Below are positions 10,626 through 20,531 of a stretch of DNA of 64,000 nucleotides, piece by piece (the stretch's first letter is position 1; every line of letters starts with the position of its first letter). The notes below the pieces were generated by a model, which worked only from the letters and a program-made list of their open reading frames with translations, searched no databases and was not told the DNA's origin. A program made the position numbers and the translations under genes. Source of the stretch: Tethya wilhelma (lineage: Eukaryota > Porifera > Demospongiae > Tethyida > Tethyidae); the NCBI GenBank assembly GCA_964030475.1, contig CAXIPT010000008.1, positions 3,968,568-4,032,567 on the forward strand. Direction: 5' to 3'.

Positions 10626-11585
10626 TTAATTTTTAACTCGCTCACTCTTCCATGCTTGTCGCATTTCAGTGTAATTTTTAAAGCCCAGTTTGGCTGTCAC
10701 AATTTCTTCCCACTCCTTTTCTATTTGTTGCTTCACATCTGGAGGGAGCATGGTTGCACCCTCTCCAGAGTGTCCTCCACCTTTGCGCACACGACTAACT
10801 GAATCTGATTTAGCCACTACATCATCTCCAACCACCTTAGCAAATTTTAAAGCAACTTCATAAGGCAAAAACTTGTCACTATGTCGAGCCATTTCAGCAT
10901 GCGTTGTAGTGTGGACCACACGACTGATCTCCTCTTCACTGCAATCCACTCCCATGAACTTGGCAATGCGACGCACACATCCAGTGTGATCTTCTTTCAG
11001 GTCATCAAAGAACACGAGCAAGATGTCCTGATCATGACGATGCTCCCACCAATCAATCAAAGAGAGGAGAATATTTTTCAAGCGACCTACTTTGATAAAT
11101 CCACGGCAATGTACAGGTAAGGACACTCTTCCTTTGAAAGATATTTGAGTATCTACAAATCTATAGGAAGACAGTAACAAGTCACATGGCTCACGCATAC
11201 AGGTGATCAGCTTTCCTCCTTTGGGCACCTTTGAAAATGGTTTGTGTGTAACAAACACACGTGGTTCAGCTGGTTGGGATTGAGTATTTGGAGACTCGTA
11301 TCCCATTGCAGCACACAAATCAATCATGGGAACCACTTCATGCTGATTCTCAAACTCAGGTTCTGTTCCTCTCATGCGTATTTGGTGACAGATATGTGAC
11401 AACCAAGTTGTACCACTTTTGACTGGAGTAGCAACAATCACATCACTGGGACGTGGAGTATAGTCAACATCAGTGCCAAATAATCTACTGATTATTTGCA
11501 TTCTTCTCTGTAGCTCCTGAACTTGTTGTTCCGGTGTCCATTCTTTTTCTCGTACCCAGGCTGGAGGGATGGTGGTAAGATCCAT
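10626..11585 (-). CDS. Intronless sulfotransferase
   Basis: Contains WVREKEWTPEQQVQELQRRM, PAPS loop ATPVKSGTTWLSHICHQIRM, catalytic His in VFVTHKPFSKVPKGGK, 3'-phosphate motif REPCDLLLSSYR, core DWWEHRHDQDILLVFFDD and C-terminal RVRKGGGHSGEG, then AKLGFKNYTEMRQAWKSER. I chose the ATG at 11,585 (MDLTTIPP) because paralogues start MDxx before the proline stretch; an in-frame ATG six codons upstream (11,603) is the alternative. Its coding sequence is most like the 14,760-15,734 copy, whereas its 5' flank is most like the flank of the 13,186-14,170 copy, which suggests exchange between repeats. A perfect NRF1-type palindrome lies about 235 bp upstream. Confidence 0.93.
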   Translation of the reverse strand: MDLTTIPPAWVREKEWTPEQQVQELQRRMQIISRLFGTDVDYTPRPSDVIVATPVKSGTTWLSHICHQIRMRGTEPEFENQHEVVPMIDLCAAMGYESPNTQSQPAEPRVFVTHKPFSKVPKGGKLITCMREPCDLLLSSYRFVDTQISFKGRVSLPVHCRGFIKVGRLKNILLSLIDWWEHRHDQDILLVFFDDLKEDHTGCVRRIAKFMGVDCSEEEISRVVHTTTHAEMARHSDKFLPYEVALKFAKVVGDDVVAKSDSVSRVRKGGGHSGEGATMLPPDVKQQIEKEWEEIVTAKLGFKNYTEMRQAWKSERVKN

Positions 11586-11609
11586 CTTTAGAACTGAACG
11601 CATGCAATT

Positions 11610-11845
11610 TTATACGTGGGTCATACAGAAAGGGGTAGAAACGAACTAAACGAAGTTTAGACACACCTAAAATGTGAACAATACACTCCCCCGCCCAGCT
11701 CCCTGGCCGGCCCCTATGCATAGTCCTTTAGCCGGTAGATAGCATTTTAGTAGCTATCTATTATGATCTATGCTTGCGTCGTGAATATCTATAAGTCTAT
11801 TGTCATGTGGGAGACGTAATGCGCATGCGCAACGTGACACAATAC
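11610..11845. promoter_or_regulatory. Duplicated 5' flank with perfect NRF1-type palindrome
   Basis: TGCGCATGCGCA at 11,820-11,831 is the full 12-bp palindrome. The surrounding block (a GTGGGTCATACAGAA start, a CTCCCCCGC stretch and a GTCGTGAATATCTAT stretch) recurs at about 14,371-14,640. Both blocks lie between the start of one sulfotransferase and the 3' end of the next. The shared block marks a duplication unit larger than the ORF. Confidence 0.7.
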
Positions 11846-11897
11846 CATGCAATATTCAAAGGCTTGTACAGTAAAACTCGATAAGTCTTAATCATCT

Positions 11898-12866
11898 TCA
11901 ACTAGCTTGCTCACTCTTCCAGGCTTGTCGCATTTCATTGTAATTTTTAAAGCCCAGTTTGGCTGTCACAATATCTTCCCACTCCTTTTCTATTTGCTGC
12001 TTCACATCAGGAGGAAGTATCTTTGCACCCTCTCCAGAGTGTCCTCCACCTTTGCGCACACGACTAACACAATCTGATTCAGCTAGTGGTACATCTCCAA
12101 CCAACTCAGCAAATTTTAAAGCAGCTTTGTAAGGCAAAAATTTGCTGCCATGTGAAGCCATTTCAGCATGTGTTGTAGTCTGGACCACACGACTTATCAC
12201 CTCTTCATTGCAATCCACTCCCATGAACTTAGCAATGCGACGGACACATCCAGTGTGATCTTCTTTCAGGTCATCAAAGAACAAGAACAGGACATCTCGG
12301 TCATGACGATGCTCCCACCAATCAAGTAAAGAAAGGAGAATATCCTTGAGGCCTCCAACTTTGATAAACCCATGGCAAAGTATTGGCAAAGAGACTCTTC
12401 CTTTTAAAGACATTTGAGTATCTTTAAATCGAAAGGATGAAAGTAGCATATCACTTGGCTCACGTAGAGAGCTGATCAGCTTTCCTCCTTTGGGGACCTT
12501 TGAAAATGATTTGTGTGTAATAAACACACGCGGTTCAGCTGGTTGGGATTGAATATTTGGAGACTCATATCCACTGAATACTGCACTGAAATCTATCATG
12601 GGAACCACTTCTTGCTGATTCTCAAACTCAGGTTCTGTTCCTCCCATACGTATTTGGTGACAGATATGCGATAACCAAGTTGTACCACTTTTGACTGGAG
12701 TAGCAACAATCACATCACTGGGACGTGGAGTATATTCTACAGGAGTAGCAAATATTCCGTTGATTATTAACATTCTTCTCTGTAGCTCCTGAACTTGCTG
12801 TTCAGGTGTCCATTCTTTTTCTCGCACCCATTCGGGGGCTGCAGGGAATGTGGCAGGAGGATCCAT
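11898..12866 (-). CDS. Intronless sulfotransferase (322 aa)
   Basis: Contains MDPPATFPAAPEWVREKEW, PAPS loop ATPVKSGTTWLSHICHQIRM, catalytic His in VFITHKSFSKVPKGGK, REPSDMLLSSFR, DWWEHRHDRDVLFLFFDD, MGVDCNEEVISRVV, RVRKGGGHSGEG and KNYNEMRQAWKSEQAS. There is no intron, signal peptide or transmembrane segment. Coding similarity is closest to the frameshifted copy at 13,186-14,170, while its 3' flank and C-terminal codons match those of the 14,760 gene. A weaker GCATGTGCGC motif lies about 150 bp upstream. Function beyond sulfuryl transfer is not predictable. Confidence 0.93.
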   Translation of the reverse strand: MDPPATFPAAPEWVREKEWTPEQQVQELQRRMLIINGIFATPVEYTPRPSDVIVATPVKSGTTWLSHICHQIRMGGTEPEFENQQEVVPMIDFSAVFSGYESPNIQSQPAEPRVFITHKSFSKVPKGGKLISSLREPSDMLLSSFRFKDTQMSLKGRVSLPILCHGFIKVGGLKDILLSLLDWWEHRHDRDVLFLFFDDLKEDHTGCVRRIAKFMGVDCNEEVISRVVQTTTHAEMASHGSKFLPYKAALKFAELVGDVPLAESDCVSRVRKGGGHSGEGAKILPPDVKQQIEKEWEDIVTAKLGFKNYNEMRQAWKSEQAS

Positions 12867-13185
12867 TTAATTTTAGCTATATGGACAGTTTCGAAACCCA
12901 GACGTTCACAAAAAAGCTAGACACACCCATAATTATACCATGCATGCAAAACAATATATACGTTATACCATGCTGGAAGTCACGTCACTCCGTCAATCAT
13001 ATTTTATCACGCATTGTGCATGTGCGCGGCGCCGGCCCCAGCCGCACTTCGAGCTTCATGCAAGTCCCCCCACACACACACTACTAACTCTATAAAATTA
13101 TAGGCCGATAGCTACCAAACAAGTAGACTTAGATCTATATAATAATTATATAATTAGTAAAGTCTGGAGTGAAGATGAATCTCAA
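12867..13185. other. Spacer between sulfotransferase copies
   Basis: Holds the promoter side of the 11,898 gene and the 3' flank of the next copy. It has a GC-rich patch (GCGCGGCGCCGGCCCC) near 13,022-13,037. No gene seen. Confidence 0.5.
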
Positions 13186-14170
13186 TCATTTCACTCGCTC
13201 ACTCTTCCATGCTTGTCGCATTTCATTGTAATTTTTAAAGCCCAGTTTGGCTGTCACAATTTCTTCCTACTCCTTTTCTATTTGCTGCTTCACATCTGGA
13301 GGAAGTATCTTTGCACCCTCTCCAGAGTGTCCTCCACCTTTGCGCACACACACGACTAATTGATTCTGATCTAGTTGGTGGATCATCTCCAACCATCTCA
13401 GCAATTTTTAGAGCAATTTCGTAAGATAAAAATTTGCCACTATGTCGAGCCATTTCAGCATGTGTTGTAGTGTGGACCACACGACTGATCTCCTCTTCAC
13501 TGCAATCCACTCCCATGAACTTTGCAATGCAATGCACACATCCAGTGTGATCTTCTTTCAGGTCATCAAAGAAAAACTTAAGAAAAGGATATCTTGATCA
13601 TGACGGTGCTCCCACCAATCAAGCAAAGAGAGGAGAATGTTTTTCAAACCACCTCCTTTCATAAATCCATGGCAGAGTATAGGCAAGGACATTCGTCCTT
13701 TGAAAGACATTTGAGTATCTGCAAATCTGTACACAGACACTAACATGTCACCTGGCTCTCGTATGCAGCTGATTAGCTTTGCTCCTTTAGGCACCATTAA
13801 AAATGGCTTATGTGTCATAAATAATCGTGGTTCAGCTGGTTGGGACTGAGTATTAGGAGACTCATATCCAAATGCTGCACTGAAATCCATCATGGGAACC
13901 ACTTCATATTGATCCTCAAACTCAGGTTCTGTTCCTCTCATGCGTATTTGGTGACAAATATGTGATAACCAAGTTGTACCACTCTTGAATGGAGTAGCAA
14001 TAATTACATCACTAGGACGTGGAGTATATTTAACGGGAGTAGCAAGCACTCCCAAGATAGCTAACATTCTTCTCTGTAGCTCCTGAACTTGCTGTTCTGG
14101 TGTCCATTCTTTTTCTCGCACCCACTCTGGAGCTGGAGGAAGAGTGGCAGGAGTCTCGGAAAGATTCATT
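13186..14170 (-). pseudogene. Sulfotransferase copy with two small frameshifts
   Basis: The start ATG at 14,170 (MNLSETPATLPPAPEW) is shared with the 14,760 gene. The PAPS loop reads ATPFKSGTTWLSHICHQIRM and the His is kept (FMTHKPFLMVPKG). The frame is lost near 13,570-13,580, inside the LFFFDDLKEDH block (one extra base), and again near 13,348, where GTGTGTGCGC has two extra bases inside the RVRKGGG codons. Reading frames on both sides are well conserved, ending RQAWKSERVK and TGA at 13,186. The breaks are recent: either a young pseudogene or two indel errors in homopolymer/dinucleotide tracts. Confidence 0.85.
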
Positions 14171-14264
14171 TTGCTCAATAGACACACCCATATAGAACAA
14201 TAAAACACTCCTCCAATCACACTCACCTATAAATATCGAATATCGAGCCAGGCATCGCGCTTCT

Positions 14265-14276
14265 GTGCGCATGCGT
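14265..14276. promoter_or_regulatory. NRF1-like site upstream of the frameshifted copy
   Basis: TGCGCATGCGTA lies about 95 bp upstream of the ATG at 14,170. A second partial copy (ATGCGCATAGC) follows near 14,289. Confidence 0.5.
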
Positions 14277-14370
14277 AAATTAATCGTAAATGCGCATAGC
14301 TAGCGCGCATAACGTCCTTTACCATCTACCATGATTACTAGAAAATGGTGACAAACAATAGCAATTTAGT

Positions 14371-14640
14371 TTCGTGGGTCATACAGAAGGGGAGTAGCTA
14401 GAAACGAACGTTTTAATAGACACACCTAAAATGTGAACAATATACACTCCCCCGCTCAGCGCCAGGCCTGGCCCGGCCGGCCCTGATATGTAGTCAGTCA
14501 TGCTAGCGCCTATAGCCCATAGATAGCATAGTAGCTATCTATATTATGATCTTTGCCTACGTCGTGAATATCTATTGTCTTTTGTTGTTATAAGTGGGAG
14601 AAGTAATGCGCATGCACAACGTGTGACACAAGCTCGAATC
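14371..14640. repeat. Second copy of the duplicated intergenic block
   Basis: Matches 11,610-11,845 with substitutions and short indels, including the GTGAATATCTATTGTC and GGGAGAAGTAATGCGCATGC stretches. The NRF1-type core is partly degraded here (GCGCATGCAC). Confidence 0.75.
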
Positions 14641-14759
14641 ATGGTTCCGAGAGCTATAATATCCATGCTCGAATTAATCCTACAGACACAATAATAAATG
14701 CAATTCAAATATAGTCATGTACAGTAAAACTACTAAAACTGGATAAGTCTTAATCAGCT

Positions 14760-15734
14760 TCAACTAGCTTGCTCACTCTTCCAGGCTTGTTGCATTTCAT
14801 TGTAGTTTTTAAAGCCCAGTTTGGCTGTCACAATTTCTTCCCACTCCTTTTCTATTTGCTGCTTCACATCAGGAGGAAGCATCTTTGCACCCTCTCCAGA
14901 GTGTCCTCCACCTTTGCGCACACGACTAACTGATTCTGATTTAGGTATTACATCATCTTCAACCATCTTAGCAAATTTTAAAGCAACTTCATAAGGCAAA
15001 AACTTGTCACTATGTCGAGCCATTTCAGCATGTGTTGTAGTGTGGACCACACAACTTATCACCTCTTCACTACAATCCACTCCCATGAACTTGGCAATGC
15101 GACGCACACATCCAGCGTGGTCTTCTTTCAGGTCATCAAAGAACAAGAACAAGACATCCTGGTCATGACGATGCTCCCACCAATCCACCAAAGAGAGGAG
15201 AATATTTTTCAAGTAACCTACTTTGATAAATCCATGGCAATGTATTGGCAAAGACACTCTTCCTTTGAAAGACACCAGAGTGTCTGTAAACCTATAAGCA
15301 GACAGTAACATGTCACTAGGCTCACGCATACAGGTGATAAGCTTTCCTCCTTTGGGCACCTTTGAAAATGGTTTGTGCGTAACAAACACACGTGGTTCAG
15401 CTGGTTGGGATTGAGTATTTGGAGACTCGTATCCCATAACAGCACACATATCTATCATGGGAACCACTTCTTGCTGATCCTCAAAATCAGGTTCCGTTCC
15501 TCCCATGCGTATTTGGTGACAGATATGCGACAACCAAGTTGTACCACTTTTGACTGGAGTAGCAACAATCACATCACTAGGACGTGGAATATAGTCAACA
15601 TCAGCGGCAAATACTCTACTGTATATTTGCATTCTTCTCTGTAGCTCCTGAACTTGCTGTTCTGGTGTCCATTCCTTTTCTCGCACCCATTCTGGAGCTG
15701 GAGAAAGAGTAATAGGAGTCTCGGAAAGATTCAT
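14760..15734 (-). CDS. Intronless sulfotransferase (324 aa)
   Basis: Contains MNLSETPITLSPAPEWVREKEW, PAPS loop ATPVKSGTTWLSHICHQIRM, catalytic His in VFVTHKPFSKVPKGGK, REPSDMLLSAYRF, DWWEHRHDQDVLFLFFDDL, RVRKGGGHSGEG and KNYNEMQQAWKSEQAS. All expected motifs are intact. Its closest coding relative is the 10,626 gene, but the 5' sequence (MNLSETP) matches the frameshifted 13,186 copy and the 3' flank matches the 11,898 gene. This mosaic is typical of unequal crossing-over or gene conversion. A perfect TGCGCATGCGCA lies 115 bp upstream of the start. Confidence 0.93.
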   Translation of the reverse strand: MNLSETPITLSPAPEWVREKEWTPEQQVQELQRRMQIYSRVFAADVDYIPRPSDVIVATPVKSGTTWLSHICHQIRMGGTEPDFEDQQEVVPMIDMCAVMGYESPNTQSQPAEPRVFVTHKPFSKVPKGGKLITCMREPSDMLLSAYRFTDTLVSFKGRVSLPIHCHGFIKVGYLKNILLSLVDWWEHRHDQDVLFLFFDDLKEDHAGCVRRIAKFMGVDCSEEVISCVVHTTTHAEMARHSDKFLPYEVALKFAKMVEDDVIPKSESVSRVRKGGGHSGEGAKMLPPDVKQQIEKEWEEIVTAKLGFKNYNEMQQAWKSEQAS

Positions 15735-15848
15735 TTTGCTCAGGAGACCGCAGGAGACACACCCATTCTATCCAAAACCATACACTCCTCCAATCACCCA
15801 TAATTTTATAGTACCTGTGAATATCCAATACCGAGCTACGTTATAAAT

Positions 15849-15860
15849 TGCGCATGCGCA
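15849..15860. promoter_or_regulatory. Perfect NRF1-type palindrome
   Basis: TGCGCATGCGCA, 115 bp upstream of the 14,760-15,734 start codon. It is identical to the motif at 11,820-11,831. Confidence 0.6.
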
Positions 15861-16375
15861 TAACTATCGCATGTTGTGCGCAAGTTGCGCAAACGTCCTT
15901 TACCATCTACAAATCGATCAGCTCTGATGTTGCCAGAAAACGATGACAAACAATACACAAAACCACGTACATACACATAAAACTTGAATAGAAATGTGAT
16001 AAAAGTCTCAGTCTGGTGCATAGAGCTGAAGTTTAGGCAGATACTCTATCAAAATAACCTGTCAAAGAAAAAATGGAAAAACATACGTATCAAGACAAGT
16101 CACATACAAACTACAGTATGTTTTTCAAAGGGGGGCAACTCCGATTATGATTATTTTGACACTTGACTGTTGGAATTAAACTTTCCACATTGGAGCTGTG
16201 ATCATTCTGACTGCAGTCACAACTCTTAAGTGCTAAGGAACAGTTGTGGCATGAACATATTTATATTGTTACAAACGGCCAAACTCCATAATTTTATTCC
16301 GAATGGTCGAGAGCTTTGACTGCAGTTGAAGCTGCAAGTGATAATCATATTATGGGAATTGCCACCTCTAGGTTA
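15861..16375. other. Intergenic, no gene seen
   Basis: Lies between the sulfotransferase array and the CHIC-like gene. It could contain a further 3' exon of the CHIC-like gene, but I could not identify one. Confidence 0.4.
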
Positions 16376-17622
<1,247 letters not shown>

Positions 17623-17644
17623 GTTGTTGTTTTTTTCAGCAGTG
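17623..17644. promoter_or_regulatory. 22-bp interval between divergent CHIC-like and POMP start codons
   Basis: The minus-strand ATG (17,620-17,622) and plus-strand ATG (17,645-17,647) face away from each other. The two 5' UTRs must overlap the other gene's first exon, or start codons must lie further in. Confidence 0.6.
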
Positions 17645-18570
17645 ATGACATCACAACGTGCGGTTGTGTCATGTGACTTGCCTGAAATCCCACGTGCACT
17701 CTCCTCAGCAAGAAAGAAACTAGAGGACACAAATCAAATGGTGAGTGTTTTGAGGAATTTGGTCGCTTGCAGCGATATAAATGATGTGTATTTCATAGGA
17801 TTTTACCGAAGGCGGCTCAGTACGTCCAAAACATCCCACCACAGTGACAGAGAAGACCCCAGGGAGCTATGCTGTACATGATACTTTGAGGCATGGGTAA
17901 GAAATGATGAATTTCTGATTCTTGGCTTCAATGACTGTATTCTCAATAGTTAGACTATCTTATTGGTGCTGTATTAATGCACTTTTATCCTTTATATAAA
18001 GGTTCGAATCTGCCAGAAATGACATCATTGCTTCTCACCCATTGGAACAAATTCAAGCAAATGTATGTTTCAATGATTTAGCATCATTATCTTTGTATGA
18101 TAAGTTGATAATGTGGATTGTCAGTGTGTGTTTGTATCCTCATTCGTTTTTAGTATGCTGTAAACAGAGAAGCTATGATGCTCCAAACACTGAGGGAAGT
18201 TCAAGGATTGCATGCACCAATGAGGTTACAAATGGAGAGAAAGATCACCTCGAGAGTAAGTCAAAGAAACGCTAAAAAGTTTGATAGATAGTTTGAAGTA
18301 AGGTATAATTGATTGGTTTTTTTCCTATGCAGATTCAAAGACTTCCACCTCTTGAGAGTTCAATGATAGCATTTAATACTCTTGTGGGAAATGATGAGCA
18401 CTTATCGATTGAAGATGTGCTTGGCTGCTGTAAGTCCACAAACTTTTTTAGCAAAGAAAAAGAATAAATGGTGAGAAATTTGTGTCCTTTGTTCTACTAC
18501 AGCTCCATTAGATACCCATCTTGATGTGAGCACACATGCTGCTATGGAGAAGAAACTCAAGCTCAAGTAA
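17645..18570 (+). CDS. POMP: Proteasome maturation protein (POMP/UMP1)
   Basis: Six exons: 17,645-17,740; 17,799-17,896; 18,002-18,062; 18,154-18,255; 18,333-18,429; 18,503-18,570. All phases agree and the frame closes at TAA. The diagnostic family core is intact: GSYAVHDTLRHGFESARNDI, SHPLEQIQAN, TLREVQGLHAPMRLQME, QRLPPLESSM, then a GNDE-SIEDVL segment. POMP is the chaperone that helps assemble the 20S proteasome beta ring and is degraded on completion. The N-terminal about 50 residues (MTSQRAVVSCDLPEIPR...) are not conserved with vertebrates. The true start could be this ATG or an in-frame one near the end of exon 1 (Met-Asp-Phe). It is divergent from the CHIC-like gene and convergent with the sulfatase. 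Confidence 0.95.
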
Positions 18571-18784
18571 CTGACTGATCAGTATTTAACTATCAAGTAC
18601 TTTTATATAGTTACCACATACGATTATTTCCTCCCACTTAAAACTTTAAAGTTGTCTCTGATACGGAAAAAACATTAAAACCCAATTGAACAGTTGACAG
18701 TCAATATTCATACACAGACAATGCAATATACTTGTCCATGCAAGCACAGTTTATGTGGAGAGAGAGAGAGAGAGCTTAACAATT

Positions 18785-20394
18785 TCAGACCCTTGCAAAT
18801 GCTGGCGTGTTTGGCCATCCAGTTTTGTTATAGTAGATAGCCCGTTCCTGTCCATCCCCAGTCACAGGTTGGGTCCACCCACTGACATAGGGGTCTTCAT
18901 AGAAGGAGAAAAACTCCCTCAGTTTAATCTCATACGAGATTGCGCTTGAGAGGATGTTTTTCGTTTCGTTTGGATCATTCGTCACATCATAAAGCTCCAA
19001 GTGTCCTGTAAGACGACTCACGTATTTTACAGTGTTGAATTTTTCATTTGTGCTACGAATATATCGGGTCTGTCCATATTCACCAAAGATGGTTCTTGTC
19101 TTCCGAGAGTTTCTTTTTGAACTATCCAAAAGTAAGTCTGCAAAACTCTCACCCGGAATATTGGAGGATTGTGGGAAAGAGAAGTTGCCAGCGTATTGCA
19201 ACAGAGTTGGCGCCACGTCTAAAACTTGTACAATTGATTCTTCAACCCCTGCTGCAATAGTGCCAGTGTGGCGCCATATCATGGGTATTCTTATCGAAGT
19301 TTCAAACATGTTGAGAGGGTAGGCTGCATTGCCTTTCCCCCAGAAACCATGATGGCCGGCGTTGAATCCGTGATCACTTACAAAGACAACTAGAGTACTC
19401 TTATCGAGATTGTTCGCTTTGAGCGTGTCAAGGATTTTACCAATATTTGCATCCATGGCAGTTACAGCTGCGTAGTAACCCTTCAGACACTCTCTGTTTC
19501 CAAGGCAACCAAGGCCTTTCCTGAAATGGACCCCATACGGATTTGGGTCCTCTTGTGGACAAGAAACAAATGTAGCATTTTCATACATGTCGACGTATTG
19601 CTTTGGGTGCATTGAATCTGCTTTTCCGTCGCTCCCAATGTATGGTGAATGAGGAGATGTGTAGTGAACCGATACGTAGAAAGGTTGCTTGTTTTCTCCA
19701 TTTTTGGCAAAGTTACTTATGAATCGGATTGCTTCATCGGTGATGATGTCAGTCACATATCCTTTAATATTCACACACTGTGAGTTGTTCACCATCGGTG
19801 GGTCAATGTAGGATGCACCTCCTCTTTGATGAACGAACCAATGCTTGAAGGAGTGCTGCATGTTCTGCTGATCTCCGAGATGATACTTCCCCACCATGGC
19901 ACAGTAGTAGTCTTTGGAGGACAGGATGTCGGTGTAGGCTACCTCGTTCTTTGTGTAATCTATTCCTTCGTCTGTGCAGCCATTTCCTCCATTGATCCAG
20001 TCGTGGACTCCATTCTGACTCGGAAGACGACCTTGAAGACACATGAAGACACATGACATGATGTGCAGCTACAGTCTCACATGAATTAAATAAATTATAT
20101 TTATGTGCTGTTGCTTCAGTCTTACCATATGGTCTTACCTGTGAAGTAGGTGGTGCGACTTGCAGAGCAGACTGGTGTATTGCAGAAGGCATTTGTGAAT
20201 TTGACTCCTTCTTCAGCTAGCTTGTCGATGTTTGGTGTGTGGATCTCTGGATTTCCATAGGTATGTGATGCCCATATTCCCATGTCGTCTGCCATTATGA
20301 AGAGTATGTTGGGATGTCCAGCAGCTTGAAGTCTTGCTACTGCCTGCAAGAAAACCAAGAGAGCAAAATTGAAACATGTACTTTTGCAAGCCAT
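18785..20394 (-). CDS. Secreted sulfatase (arylsulfatase/iduronate-sulfatase-like), 500 aa
   Basis: Two exons (20,139-20,394 and 18,785-20,031) join in frame to 501 codons. A hydrophobic N-terminus (CFNFALLVFLQAVARLQA) looks like a signal peptide. Then come the metal-binding NILFIMADDMG, the formylglycine signature CSASRTTYFTG (the Cys to be oxidised by the formylglycine-generating enzyme; Ala replaces the usual Pro of CxPSR), the VGKYHLGD motif, SVHYTSPHSPY and the second metal site VVFVSDHGFNAGHHG. These are the type I sulfatase active-site elements, so hydrolysis of a sulfate ester, probably on a glycan, is likely. Exact substrate is unknown. CxAxR is tolerated in the family. Its start is about 140 bp from the dynein start on the other strand. 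Confidence 0.92.
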
Positions 20395-20531
20395 GATGTT
20401 GAAGTGAGCATTGAAGCATGCAAAATCAGGTCATGTGATACAAAGTGGGCGTAGCTGCAGGAGGCCGTTGTCATAGCTACCGTTGCTGAGTGGTTCTAAG
20501 TAATGCGCACCACTAGCTGCTGCCTGTGGCA
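20395..20531. promoter_or_regulatory. Short divergent promoter (sulfatase / dynein) with possible X-box
   Basis: The starts of the two genes are 137 bp apart. GTTGTCATAGCTAC at 20,466-20,479 resembles an RFX X-box (imperfect inverted half-sites GTTGYC and RGYWAC), 52 bp upstream of the dynein ATG. RFX factors control ciliary genes in animals; the match has at least two deviations. Confidence 0.35.

Noticed and set aside
14030..14272. Alternative-frame ORF over the 5' part of the frameshifted sulfotransferase
   Set aside because: Overlaps the conserved frame and has no family similarity.
4132..15734. Bacterial contamination as explanation for intronless sulfotransferases
   Set aside because: The array is continuous with intron-rich animal genes on both sides, has animal-type AT-rich spacers and related pseudogenes, and the genes are not packed as an operon.
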